This document shows positions 1 to 8,435 of a DNA stretch of 64,000 nucleotides, piece after piece. The DNA is from Flavobacteriaceae bacterium. GTDB lineage: Bacteria; Bacteroidota; Bacteroidia; Flavobacteriales; Flavobacteriaceae. Below the pieces are notes generated by a model. That model saw only the letters and a list, made by a program, of their open reading frames with translations, searched no databases and was not told the origin of the DNA. Where the stretch lies: assembly GCA_018402135.1 (NCBI GenBank), contig JAGYJF010000006.1:1-64000 (forward strand). The letters run 5' to 3'. Position 1 is the first letter of the stretch. Every line of letters begins with the position of its first letter. The translations under genes and the position numbers were made by a program.

Positions 1-256
1 CGAAGGCTTGACTTAGATGTAAATTAAAATCAGGTTAAATAAAATCTAATAATTTAAAAACAGTTTTATATCGGCAATAAGGTTTGAACTTTCGGTTGTA
101 GCGGTCACAATTAAAAAACGCATCTAACTTAATAGCGGTTAGTTGCGTTTTTTTATTTTGTTTAATTGTACGATTATTTTAGGATAAATGAACAAGGAGC
201 ACCTAGTAACAATATTAAAAAGGAAAAATGCTTTCGAAGGATTATTAATAACCAAA
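1..256. other. Intergenic left edge
   Basis: No coding sequence could be supported here. The only clear structure is the hairpin at 113-153. The gene to the left lies outside the window. Confidence 0.5.
113..153. terminator. Bidirectional stem-loop terminator
   Basis: The arm AAAAAACGCAtCTAAC pairs with GTTAGtTGCGTTTTTT with one mismatch. An A-run precedes and a T-run follows, so it could terminate transcripts in both directions, including the minus-strand operon that ends near 257. Confidence 0.6.
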
Positions 257-349
257 CTATTTTTGTGGTGCTTCTTCACTACCGATTTTAAAATCAGTTA
301 GTGTTGGTTTTCCATGTGGGCGTTTTTTCAAAAGGATTGTTTTATTCAT
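257..349 (-). pseudogene. N-terminal stub of a zinc-type NADP-dependent oxidoreductase
   Basis: Thirty codons from an ATG at 349 (an in-frame ATG also lies at 358) read MNKTILLKKRPHGKPTLTDF and then end at a TAG. This resembles the N-terminus of the CurA/YncB-type NADP-dependent oxidoreductases, which are normally about 330-345 residues, so over 90 percent of the gene is missing. It starts a few bases after the stop of the NAD(P)-binding protein gene on the same strand, as the last item of that operon. Recognition is from memory of the family N-terminus; a genuine small peptide is less likely. Confidence 0.5.
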
Positions 350-360
350 AATTTTCATGT

Positions 361-1008
361 TTAATTTTGTTGGACGGCTTTCTCTATTGGAACTTCTCCA
401 CTTAGAATTTCGAAAACCTGGTTCTGTTTAATGCCATCTTCCAAAGCTTCCACTAATGTTTTAGCCACATCCGCTCTTGAAATACTCCCCTGAATTTTCA
501 GTTTCTCATTGAGTTGAATTTTGCCTGTTCCATCCTCGTCTGTCAAATGACCGGGTCTTACAATACTATAATTCATACCACTTGAACGCAGATGATCATC
601 TGCATTTTGTTTTGCTCTTAGATAATCTTCAAGTTCGACACTCATTGATGGATTATCTGCTCCCATGGAGCTCAACATGACAAACTTCTCAAGTCCTGCC
701 TCCTTAGCAGCATCTGTTAGCCTTTTTGCGCCCTCCTGAACCACACCTATTATATTTTTACCTTTTGATCCAGCCGCAAAAATTACTTTATCCGCATTTT
801 TCATTACGTGGTTTACATCTTCCTCTAAATCGGCAAGTACCGTAGATACGCCTTGCTTTTCAAAATAATCTTTTTGATCTTGTTTTCTAACCATCGCTAT
901 AGGTTGATAGACTTCTGATCTTCTTAATAAATCGATGATGATTCTCCCTGTGGTTCCGTTGGCACCTGTCACTAATACATTTTTTTTTACTATTTGTAAG
1001 GCTTTCAT
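361..1008 (-). CDS. NAD(P)-binding atypical SDR (NmrA/HSCARG-like)
   Basis: A 215-residue protein with an N-terminal Rossmann motif TGANGTTGR (about residues 14-22), a second strand ending in VRK, and the segment FVMLSSMGAD typical of atypical short-chain dehydrogenases that bind NAD(P)H. These proteins act as oxidoreductases or redox sensors in the cytoplasm; the substrate cannot be read from the sequence. It lies 40 bp after the DoxX gene on the same strand, in an operon of oxidoreductases several of which are broken. The gene itself looks intact and of normal family length. Confidence 0.8.
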   Translation of the reverse strand: MKALQIVKKNVLVTGANGTTGRIIIDLLRRSEVYQPIAMVRKQDQKDYFEKQGVSTVLADLEEDVNHVMKNADKVIFAAGSKGKNIIGVVQEGAKRLTDAAKEAGLEKFVMLSSMGADNPSMSVELEDYLRAKQNADDHLRSSGMNYSIVRPGHLTDEDGTGKIQLNEKLKIQGSISRADVAKTLVEALEDGIKQNQVFEILSGEVPIEKAVQQN

Positions 1009-1048
1009 ATTTTTTAGTTTTAATATATTTTTAGATTACACATGCTGT

Positions 1049-1489
1049 TTATTTCTTAGAATTTCGCCATGACTGCCATGCACCGGTCGACCAAAGTGCC
1101 CAAGCTATGAGAACTGGTTGAAAGAAAAGTCGGATTAATCGGGCTGTATCCGAATTTAAAACACCAAAGGCATCTTCTCCATCAAGATATTGGGCTACAT
1201 TCCCCGGTAAAACCATAATAAAAAATATGGCTAGTAACCAGCCCATCTTGACACGTTGCTTTTTCCAAAGCAGTAAAATCAGACCTAAGACTATTTCAAC
1301 AATACCTGATAATACTACTACTAAATCTTTGCTTAATGGAACCCAATCAGGAACTTGAGCCTGGAAATCGATTCTATTAAAAGTAAGATGACTAAATCCG
1401 GCAAACACCATGAACAAGGCCAATAGAATTCTAAAAATATTTTGTGTAAGAGAGTTGTCTATTTCTTTTTTCACAGTTGCATTTTTCAA
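1049..1489 (-). CDS. DoxX family membrane protein
   Basis: A 146-residue protein with four hydrophobic segments (about residues 18-36, 55-75, 82-100 and 118-138) and the DoxX-like opening ILLALFMVFAGFSHLTF. The family comprises small inner-membrane proteins, some tied to quinone or thiol redox chemistry, but the role here is unknown. It starts 18 bp after the end of the interrupted SDR gene and precedes the NAD(P)-binding protein, so it is probably co-transcribed with them. Confidence 0.8.
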   Translation of the reverse strand: MKNATVKKEIDNSLTQNIFRILLALFMVFAGFSHLTFNRIDFQAQVPDWVPLSKDLVVVLSGIVEIVLGLILLLWKKQRVKMGWLLAIFFIMVLPGNVAQYLDGEDAFGVLNSDTARLIRLFFQPVLIAWALWSTGAWQSWRNSKK

Positions 1490-1507
1490 GATTAAAGAAG
1501 GCGCAGC

Positions 1508-2248
1508 TTACTTTTGCTCCGTTGGTAGGATATGCACATCATTTATATTCACTCGAAGCGGTTGCTTGAGGGCATAATAAATCGCTTCCGCTATATCCTC
1601 TGGTTCAAGTGCAGTCATCTTCTGCATTTCTGATAGATTACCTAAAATATCTACATCAGTTATGGTATCCAGTAGGTTTGTAGCTACAGCTCCCGGTTCT
1701 ATAGAGGTAACGCGTATACCATACGCTGGGGCTAACTCCTGTCATAGTCCTTCGGAAAACATTTTCACTGCGGCCTTTGTGGCACAATAAACGGCACCGC
1801 CCGGAAAATAACTATAAGCTGCGGTTGATGAAATATTGATAATATGTCCGCTTTTATTTTTTATAAGTGTAGGAAGAACAGCTGCAACACCATTCAACAC
1901 GCCTTTTATATTGACGTCTACCATTTTCTCCCACTCGTTGGTTTTGAGTTTCTTAACAAACGATAAAGGCATTAACCCCGCATTGTTAATGATGGCGTCT
2001 ACAGTTCCATAAGCTTCGAGTGTTTTGGCAACTAACCTGTCCATATCAGGCTTCTTGGTAACGTCTGCAATGACAACCAAGGCCTCACCAGTTTCCTTCT
2101 CGATGGACTTCTTCAGCGCTTGCAGTTCATCTTTTCTACGTGCAGAAAGTAGTACTTTAGCACCCTTTTTAGATAGTTTTAAGGCTGTTGCTTTGCCTAT
2201 GCCACTGGAGGCTCCTGTTATTATGATGACTTTTCCTTTCATTTCCAT
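1508..2248 (-). pseudogene. Short-chain dehydrogenase interrupted by an in-frame TGA
   Basis: The first 168 codons encode a classical SDR: cofactor motif TGASSGIGKA, NNAG, the serine of INISSTAAYS and the catalytic YxxxK in YCATKAAVKMFSEGL. A TGA at 1742-1744 follows, and the same frame then continues for 77 codons (QELAPAYGIRVTSIEPGAV onward, ending VHILPTEQK) to a TAA at 1508. The full product would be about 246 residues, the normal family length. Homologues usually have Arg at this point (SEGLRQEL), and CGA to TGA is one transition. The truncated product lacks the C-terminal substrate-binding region, so it is probably inactive. A sequencing error is the main alternative. Confidence 0.8.
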
Positions 2249-2299
2249 TTTATAATTAATTTTAGTTTCAATGAGATTATGTTTTGATGCAACTGCATG

Positions 2300-3679
2300 T
2301 TAAAACGGATCATTAAGTCCACTTACCCGAATCAGTTTTTTATTCACAAACTCATGTATTCCCAATTCTGAAAGTTCACGGCCAAATCCCGAACGCTTGG
2401 TTCCCCCAAAAGGAAGGTCAGCCTGTGTCCAGGTAGGATGGTTAATAAATACCATTCCGACATCGATCTGATCGGCTATTTTTTTACCGCGTTCGATGTC
2501 TTGGGTAAAGACTGATGCCCCTAGACCAAAATCAGAATCATTGGCCAGATCGATAGCTGCCTGTTCATCTTTCACCACATAGAAGGAGGCCACCGGGCCA
2601 AATAATTCTTCATGATAGGCTGCAATACCGGGTTTCAGGTTAGTGAGTATCGTAGGTTCCATAAAAGCACCTTCGCGATTAGCTCGTTTACCGCCCAACA
2701 ACACCGTTGCACCTGCATCCACTGAACGTTTCACCTGATCGGCTACATGAACCGCTGCTTCCTCACTACTTAAGGGACCTAACTCCGTGGCGGAATCCAT
2801 CGGATCTCCTACTTTCATTTTTGACAGCTTGTCTTTAAACTTTTGAATAAATGTTGCTGCAATGGCTTCTACCGCGATAAACCGCTTGGAGGCGACACAA
2901 CATTGACCGTTGTTATTCATCCTACCTACAACTGCCCACTCTACAGTTTTTTCCATATCGGCATCTTCCAGGATAATGAACACATCATTACCGCCCAACT
3001 CCAGCACAACCTTTTTCAAATGTTTTCCGGCTTCAGTGGCGATGCTTGCTCCGGCTTTTTCACTTCCCGTTAAGGTAACACCTTTTATTCGTTTATCCGA
3101 AACCAATGCTGAAGTACGTTTGCCCGAAATAAATAAATTGGTATACAATCCTTCAGGGGCTTCTGCCTCTTCGAAGAGTTGTTCAATAGAAGCGGCACAT
3201 TGTGGTACCATGGAGGCATGTTTGAGCAGAATAGTATTGCCCACCATAATATTAGGAGCGGCAAAACGCACCACTTGATAGAATGGGAAATTCCAAGGCA
3301 TTACGCCTAACAATGCACCAATGGGACTGCTACGAATAATTGCTGATCCAAATTCGGGATCAAGTGCGTTATCTGCCAGAAATGCTTCTCCATGATCGGC
3401 ATAATAATCAATGATATTGGCACTCAGATCAATTTCTCCTTCTGCTTGTGACAGGAGTTTGCCCATTTCTAATGTGATGGTTTTAGCGAGTTGTGATTTT
3501 TTAACGCGCATAAGTGTTGCTACTTTATGAAGTAGATTGGCTCGTTCTTCATAACTGGTTTCTTTCCAATTAGTAAAAGCTTCCTGAGCTTTGGCTACCT
3601 TAGCATCCACTGCTTTCTCTGTCATTTCTTCGAAAGACTTTACAGTCTTATTTGTATTTGGATTGATTGTTTGTATCAT
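2300..3679 (-). CDS. Aldehyde dehydrogenase, succinate-semialdehyde type
   Basis: A 459-residue NAD(P)-dependent aldehyde dehydrogenase. Visible signatures are MPWNFPFYQVVRFAAPN (about residues 127-143), the general base motif LELGGND, the catalytic cysteine in NNGQCCVASKRF, and the C-terminal ELFGPV and PFGGTKRSGFGRE. The family oxidises aldehydes such as succinate semialdehyde to acids in the cytoplasm; the exact substrate is inferred by resemblance only. It sits 17 bp after the deleted SDR remnant and 51 bp before the interrupted SDR, all on the minus strand. It appears intact although neighbours are broken. Confidence 0.85.
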   Translation of the reverse strand: MIQTINPNTNKTVKSFEEMTEKAVDAKVAKAQEAFTNWKETSYEERANLLHKVATLMRVKKSQLAKTITLEMGKLLSQAEGEIDLSANIIDYYADHGEAFLADNALDPEFGSAIIRSSPIGALLGVMPWNFPFYQVVRFAAPNIMVGNTILLKHASMVPQCAASIEQLFEEAEAPEGLYTNLFISGKRTSALVSDKRIKGVTLTGSEKAGASIATEAGKHLKKVVLELGGNDVFIILEDADMEKTVEWAVVGRMNNNGQCCVASKRFIAVEAIAATFIQKFKDKLSKMKVGDPMDSATELGPLSSEEAAVHVADQVKRSVDAGATVLLGGKRANREGAFMEPTILTNLKPGIAAYHEELFGPVASFYVVKDEQAAIDLANDSDFGLGASVFTQDIERGKKIADQIDVGMVFINHPTWTQADLPFGGTKRSGFGRELSELGIHEFVNKKLIRVSGLNDPF

Positions 3680-3696
3680 TCTTATTTGTTTTTAAA

Positions 3697-4183
3697 TTAT
3701 ATAGTAGTCATTCCACCATAAATTACCTGCGTAGTGCCTGTAATAAATTGACTATCATCACCGGCAAGAAATAAAACCAGTTTGGCAATTTCTTCTGGTT
3801 CCGCATATCTGCGCCATGTACTTGCTGACTAACCAAACTCCCCACACGTTCACGGCCATTACTTTATCAAAAATTTCTTCGGGATAATCTGCAACGGGCG
3901 TTACTGCGCCTTCTATACCTGCGTTATTAAAAAACACATCTACTTTGGTAAACAGTTTTGCGGCTTCGTTAATGTACCGATGCACATCGTCTGATTTTGT
4001 TACATCAGCAACGCAATAGTTTACATTGTTTGCAACCAATTCTGCAATTGCATCTTTCAAGGATTTTTCATCAAAGGCAACCAGCAAGACATTTGCTCCT
4101 TGCTCTAAAAAAAGTTTGGCTGTTATTTTACCGATAATTCCTGCACCACCAGTAATGATTACACTTTTATTAACTATCTTTAT
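3697..4183 (-). pseudogene. Short-chain dehydrogenase with internal deletion and frameshift
   Basis: From about 4183 the frame reads IVNKSVIITGGAGIIGKITAKLF, the start of an SDR, and runs on through DVFFNNAGIEG to [11 protein letters not shown]. It then leaves frame and stops near 3770. In another frame the C-terminus follows at once: [20 protein letters not shown] and [13 protein letters not shown] to a TAA at 3697. Only about 487 bp remain of an expected 750, so roughly 265 bp are gone, including the catalytic YxxxK. No in-frame ATG lies upstream (an ATA sits where one would be expected) and the glycine motif reads GGAGIIGK instead of GGAGGIGK. The gene is dead. Confidence 0.8.
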
Positions 4184-4187
4184 TTTA

Positions 4188-4195
4188 CAAAGATA
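4188..4195 (-). promoter_or_regulatory. Candidate -7 box before the oxidoreductase operon
   Basis: The minus strand reads TATCTTTG, matching the Bacteroidota TAnnTTTG consensus. It lies just upstream of the remnant SDR reading frame, so it may be the promoter of the decaying operon. An imperfect inverted repeat (CTATT/AATAG) lies further upstream at about 4217-4246 and could be an operator. Confidence 0.45.
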
Positions 4196-4351
4196 GTTTT
4201 GTTGGTACGGGTCTATGTTACACTATTCTATATAATAGTTACATCATTTATTCTTGTTGAGTGTGGTTGGGGTAAATTAAATGTGGTGTTTTTGGATAGG
4301 CAAGTGTGTTGGCAAAACACTTCTTTTAATTTTGCGAAGTATTGATTTTAA

Positions 4352-4747
4352 TTATAAACTGAGCATCCAGCTGCGCTGTAACCGCTTAAAATTTTTAAGT
4401 TCCCTACGCAAAATGGGAATAAAATCTTTACCATCACTATGGCTGCGTTCAAGGCGTCTGCAGTTCCTGTAGAGGGTCTGTGTTAACCGATTTAAGGCGT
4501 GGATGTGTTTGTGTTTGTTATCCGTATGCCGCTCTTGCTCTGCTTTTAGAATTTCCGGCACTAAGGATTCTGATTGTTGGATAATATCTCCTGAAAAATA
4601 AATATTATTATCTTCGGAGCCGTCAGGCTTCAATCCGCATAAATCTTGATGTAAATAAGAGGCTATATTGCGTGACAATACAAATATCTCTTCCGCTTTG
4701 TGGTAGATAGGTAGGTCGGCCAGATGTTTTGGGATATGATAAGCCAT
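4352..4747 (-). CDS. Four-helix-bundle protein (S23/IVS-like)
   Basis: A 131-residue protein from the ATG at 4747; a further ATG at 4765 and a TTG at 4780 would extend it. The segment DLPIYHKAEEIFVLSRNIASYL followed by helix-rich, basic sequence (RLTQTLYRNCRRLERS) resembles the four-helix-bundle proteins first seen in 23S rRNA intervening sequences and common as stand-alone genes in Bacteroidota. Their function is not established. No 23S rRNA gene is nearby. It is divergent from the Lrp regulator. Confidence 0.6.
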   Translation of the reverse strand: MAYHIPKHLADLPIYHKAEEIFVLSRNIASYLHQDLCGLKPDGSEDNNIYFSGDIIQQSESLVPEILKAEQERHTDNKHKHIHALNRLTQTLYRNCRRLERSHSDGKDFIPILRRELKNFKRLQRSWMLSL

Positions 4748-4868
4748 TACGATAACAATTTTCATCAAAATTAAGCACAAGATTCTATTTCTAACTTTAG
4801 ATATTAAAGTAAATTAATATATTTACATCAAATATTAAGGTTGTAATGTTAAAAATTCACCTAAATTA

Positions 4869-5306
4869 ATGGACGCAATTAATCAACATATTTTAAAATG
4901 CCTGCAAAGTAATGCTAGACAGTCTAATGCGGCTATTGGTAGGCAAGTAGGTATTAGTTCACCGGCTGTGGCCGAAAGGATAAAAAAAATGGAAGATGCA
5001 GGTGTTATATTGGCTTACCAAACGGCTGTATCACCTTTTGAAATTGGCTACCAACTTAAGGCCATTATTACCTTACGCGCCTTTATGGGTATGTTGAAAC
5101 CCTTTCTTGAAAAGGTAAAAACTTATAACGAAGTCACCAACTGCTATCGCATCACTGGCAATGAAAATATTGTTATGGAGGTAGTGTTGAAAAATCAAAA
5201 GCATCTAGAAACATTTATAGATCAACTAATTGTTTACGGCGAAAGTAAAACGCAAATCGTGTTATCGCAAGTAGTGAAGAATAACGAAATAAAGCCAGTT
5301 CGGTAA
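4869..5306 (+). CDS. Lrp/AsnC family transcriptional regulator
   Basis: A 145-residue protein with an N-terminal winged helix-turn-helix (about residues 4-50, including QSNARQSNAAIGRQVGISSPAVAERIKKME) and a C-terminal AsnC/RAM effector-binding domain (about 65-140). Lrp/AsnC proteins bind DNA as oligomers and respond to amino acids or other small ligands. The nearest possible targets are the divergent four-helix-bundle gene and the oxidoreductase operon beyond it, but that is inference from position. Confidence 0.88.
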   Translation: MDAINQHILKCLQSNARQSNAAIGRQVGISSPAVAERIKKMEDAGVILAYQTAVSPFEIGYQLKAIITLRAFMGMLKPFLEKVKTYNEVTNCYRITGNENIVMEVVLKNQKHLETFIDQLIVYGESKTQIVLSQVVKNNEIKPVR

Positions 5307-5436
5307 TTTTTGAGTTTAATGTTGAAAGTGATCCATTCGGAATATGCTGAAGGAATAATTTAGTTGAGCTTTCACCATTCTTATTTAAGGTTACGGTTAT
5401 TAACTCTTTTCATCTCTAAGGCTTTTTGCGCAAAAT

Positions 5437-6393
5437 TTAAACTTTTATATGCGCTGCAATTATTTTGGCATGAACTCTAGAGTTTTCTATAAACCATTTG
5501 TGGGTTTCGGTACCGCCGCAAATAACACCAGCCAGATAAAGTCCTTTAATATTGGTTTCCATTGTTTCTGGATTGTAGGTTGGAATTTTTAAAGCATCTT
5601 TAGAGAATGTGACTCCCAAACTTTCTAAGAATTTAAAATTAGGCAAATAACCTGTTAGCGCCACTACAAAATCATTGGCAATGGTTTGCGAGCCTTCAGG
5701 TGAAGCAAATGTTACAGTTGTTTCTGTTATTTCGGTGATGTTCGCGTTAAAAAATGCTTTGATACTACCTTCTTTGATGCGGTTCATAACATCAGGTCGA
5801 ACCCAATATTTCACGCGTTCGCCAATTTGTTCACTTCTAATTATCATCGTTACGTGACCACCTTTGCGCCAAATTTCTAAGGCAGCATCTACAGCCGAAT
5901 TACTGGCACCTACCACCACCACATTTTGCATCACATACGGATGTGCTTCCTTGTAATAGTGTTTGACCTTAGGTAAGTCTTCGCCTTTAACGTCGAGCAA
6001 TTTTGGGATATCATAAAAGCCACTAGCGATAATTATTTTTTTAGCTGTGTATTTATTTTTATCTGTTTTTACCACAAAATTTTCTTTTATTTTTTCAATC
6101 TTCTGAGCAGCTTCATATAAATTAATGTTCAAAGAATTCGAAGTTACCACACGTCGATAGTACTCTAAAGCCTCATCGCGATTGGGTTTAGGGTTATTAC
6201 TGATAAATGGAATGTTATCAAGCTCTAACTTTTCCGAAGTAGAAAAAAATGTCATATTGCGCGGATAGTTATAAATAGAATTGGTTAGTGCACCTTTTTC
6301 TATAACCACGTAATTCCAATCATTCTTTTTACATTCCAAGGCGCAGGCTATGCCAATAGGTCCGCCACCAATAATAATTATATCTTTTTGCAT
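5437..6393 (-). CDS. ypdA: YpdA-type FAD/NAD(P) oxidoreductase (putative bacillithiol disulfide reductase)
   Basis: A 318-residue flavoprotein with the N-terminal FAD motif IIIGGGPIGIACALE, a second dinucleotide motif VVVGASNSAVDAALEI (about residues 156-171), and the YpdA-like stretch YPRNMTFFSTSEKLEL. YpdA (Bdr) reduces bacillithiol disulfide with NADPH in Firmicutes, and homologues occur in many Bacteroidota. It lacks the CxxC of thioredoxin reductase, as expected. Its ATG overlaps the stop codon of the upstream MFS gene (TAATG), so the two are probably translationally coupled. Confidence 0.85.
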   Translation of the reverse strand: MQKDIIIIGGGPIGIACALECKKNDWNYVVIEKGALTNSIYNYPRNMTFFSTSEKLELDNIPFISNNPKPNRDEALEYYRRVVTSNSLNINLYEAAQKIEKIKENFVVKTDKNKYTAKKIIIASGFYDIPKLLDVKGEDLPKVKHYYKEAHPYVMQNVVVVGASNSAVDAALEIWRKGGHVTMIIRSEQIGERVKYWVRPDVMNRIKEGSIKAFFNANITEITETTVTFASPEGSQTIANDFVVALTGYLPNFKFLESLGVTFSKDALKIPTYNPETMETNIKGLYLAGVICGGTETHKWFIENSRVHAKIIAAHIKV

Positions 6394-7601
6394 TACAAAT
6401 TTTGGTGTATGGTAGAGTGTTTTTTCAAAATGACCAATAAAAACACGCTTATTCCAGCTAAACTAGCCATTACAACCCAAGTAAAATCAAATCCCATCCA
6501 ATTTACCATCTGCAATCCCAGATTGTGACCAAACACGTGCGATATGGAAAAAGCTATGGTGTAAAATGCCATGTATTGGCCTTGTTTGCCACGTCTGGAT
6601 TGTTTCATGGCAAAGGCATTGGAAAACGGAAACGCAATCATTTCACCTAAAGTCATTAGCAAAATGCCGAGAATAATAATGCCAATCCAATTGCTAAACA
6701 ACAAAACTACAAAACTTAATCCGGTTAATAAAGAACCGAAAAGCATAAGTCCACTAATGCTATATTTAGAGTTTTCGAGCCATTTGATGAGTGGCATTTC
6801 AAAAACAAAAATTAAAAACCCGTTGAACCCCAAAAGTAGTCCTATTTCTAATTCAGAAAGTGAAATTACTTCTTTATAAAAAAGTGGCATTGTTGAGAAA
6901 TATTGTAAAAATACAACTCCAAATAAAGCCATGGCACCTAAGAAAATAAAATAGGATTTATCGCTTAACACCGATACGGGGTTTTCCACAACTTGGGTAT
7001 CTATAGGTTTAGCTTTTTTAGGATTAAGCACCAAAAAAAGGACTATGGTTGCCAATATACAAGTAATGCCATCTACCCAAAATAATCCCACATAACTAAT
7101 GGTGGTAATAATAAGTCCGCCAACAGCCGGACCGGCTGAAAAGCCTAGATTAATAGCTAATCTTATTAAAGTTACCGACCGCGTTTTGTTTTCTGGCTTG
7201 CTGTACGCGCTTAAGGCTACAAACATGGCGGGTTTAAACATATCAGCCACCAGCATTACCACAAAAATTCCTATACAAAATCCAGTAAAACTGTCAATGA
7301 ATTGTAATGCAATAAATAAGATTCCGGTGGTAAAAAGACTAAAAACCATCACTTTGTAAGAACCAATTTCATCGGTAAGTTTGCCTCCTAAATACGAACC
7401 TACGATTGAACCTAACCCGAAACAGGTCATAATCCAGCCTACGTCTTTAAGGGTGAAATCTAAACTGGTAGTGAGGTATAAACTTAGAAACGGAATTACC
7501 ATGGTGCCAGCGCGATTGATTAAAGTAATCAGCGCAAGCCACCAGACCTCTTTTGAAAGGCCGCTAAATGTATTAAGATAATTTTTAAATAAAACTTTCA
7601 T
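6393..7601 (-). CDS. MFS transporter
   Basis: A 402-residue protein with about twelve hydrophobic segments. Two major-facilitator motifs are recognisable: GSYLGGKLTDEIGSYK in the loop between helices 2 and 3, and RLAINLGFSAGPAVGG in the helix 4-5 region. It probably exports drugs or metabolites by proton antiport, but no substrate can be assigned. It is the first gene of a pair with ypdA, with a stop/start overlap of one base. A terminator-like hairpin lies in its leader at 7634-7659. Confidence 0.85.
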   Translation of the reverse strand: MKVLFKNYLNTFSGLSKEVWWLALITLINRAGTMVIPFLSLYLTTSLDFTLKDVGWIMTCFGLGSIVGSYLGGKLTDEIGSYKVMVFSLFTTGILFIALQFIDSFTGFCIGIFVVMLVADMFKPAMFVALSAYSKPENKTRSVTLIRLAINLGFSAGPAVGGLIITTISYVGLFWVDGITCILATIVLFLVLNPKKAKPIDTQVVENPVSVLSDKSYFIFLGAMALFGVVFLQYFSTMPLFYKEVISLSELEIGLLLGFNGFLIFVFEMPLIKWLENSKYSISGLMLFGSLLTGLSFVVLLFSNWIGIIILGILLMTLGEMIAFPFSNAFAMKQSRRGKQGQYMAFYTIAFSISHVFGHNLGLQMVNWMGFDFTWVVMASLAGISVFLLVILKKHSTIHQNL

Positions 7602-7633
7602 GTCGTGCGGTAAAGTTCAAGTTTAATACTAAA

Positions 7634-7659
7634 AAAGTCCAGACTTATTGCTGGACTTT
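7634..7659 (-). terminator. Terminator-like hairpin upstream of the MFS-ypdA pair
   Basis: Arms AAAGTCCAG and CTGGACTTT pair perfectly over 9 bp with an 8-base loop. On the minus strand the stem is followed by a run of six T, the form of an intrinsic terminator. It lies only 33 bases before the MFS start codon. It could end antisense readthrough from crcB or attenuate the MFS-ypdA transcript. Confidence 0.6.
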
Positions 7660-7708
7660 GAATATAATTTATGATATCAACTCTTTCAGTTCAGCTTGAA
7701 ACAATAGG

Positions 7709-7723
7709 CCTCTAATTTAGAGG
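7709..7723. repeat. Short palindrome
   Basis: CCTCTAA and TTAGAGG form a perfect inverted repeat around a single T. It lies between the divergent MFS and DUF1684 genes and could be an operator. No regulator gene is adjacent, so this is weak. Confidence 0.3.
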
Positions 7724-7826
7724 TATGTTTTTGAGTCAAGGAAAAGTTGTTCGGATAAATGTTTAATTTTGAATCAAAGCTATGTAAAATATTTGTATGT
7801 TGTATTTTTGAATTGAAAATTTAATA

Positions 7827-8435
7827 GTGATGCGAAATCTTCAATTTTTATTACTAATTGTTACGATTTTATTAGGTTGTGAACCGAAGAAACAACCCAT
7901 TCTGGGCGATACCGAATGGCAGCGTCAGCAAAATGCCGACTTTAAAGATGCCTCAAAATCTCCACTTACGAACAAAGATCGAAAATCGTTTAGATCTTTA
8001 GACTTTTTTCCGTTTGATAGCACTTATATTATTTCGGCGAAACTTAAGGTAACACCAGACACGCCTTTCTTTAAAATGAAAACCACCACCGATAGACTTT
8101 CAGAAGAACGTGTTTACGGCATTGTAAGTTTTATTTTAAATGGAAAATCTTATCAGCTTAATGTTTATCAAGGCAAGGAAAATTTAGAAGATCCTGAGTA
8201 TGTAGATTATTTGTTTCTTCCGTTTTTAGATGATACCAATGGAGGCCCTTCTTATGGTGGCGGTAGGTATATTGATTTGCGAATTCCGGAATCAGATCGT
8301 ATTAGTATCGATTTCAACAAGGCTTATAATCCCTTGTGTGTTTATAATGTTAAATATTCTTGTCCGATAGTACCTAGAGTCAATTATCTAGATACAGAAG
8401 TGAAAGCTGGTATGAGAAATTACATTAAAGAGTAA
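7827..8435 (+). CDS. DUF1684 domain lipoprotein
   Basis: A 202-residue protein with a lipoprotein signal (hydrophobic stretch ending in the lipobox LLGC at about residues 15-18). The C-terminal half carries the DUF1684 pattern: GGGRYIDLRIPE, DFNKAYNPLCVYN, SCPIVPRVNYL and then VKAG. The family is common in Bacteroidota and Actinobacteria and its function is unknown. The final bases abut the stop of the convergent crcB gene. Confidence 0.82.
   Translation: MMRNLQFLLLIVTILLGCEPKKQPILGDTEWQRQQNADFKDASKSPLTNKDRKSFRSLDFFPFDSTYIISAKLKVTPDTPFFKMKTTTDRLSEERVYGIVSFILNGKSYQLNVYQGKENLEDPEYVDYLFLPFLDDTNGGPSYGGGRYIDLRIPESDRISIDFNKAYNPLCVYNVKYSCPIVPRVNYLDTEVKAGMRNYIKE

Noticed and set aside
1742-1744. TGA as a selenocysteine or recoded codon
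   Set aside because: Arginine is expected at this site, the residue is not catalytic, and there is no sign of a recoding element.
4281-4472. Plus-strand frame overlapping the four-helix-bundle gene
   Set aside because: Its sequence looks like the complement of a coding region and it overlaps the better-supported minus-strand gene.
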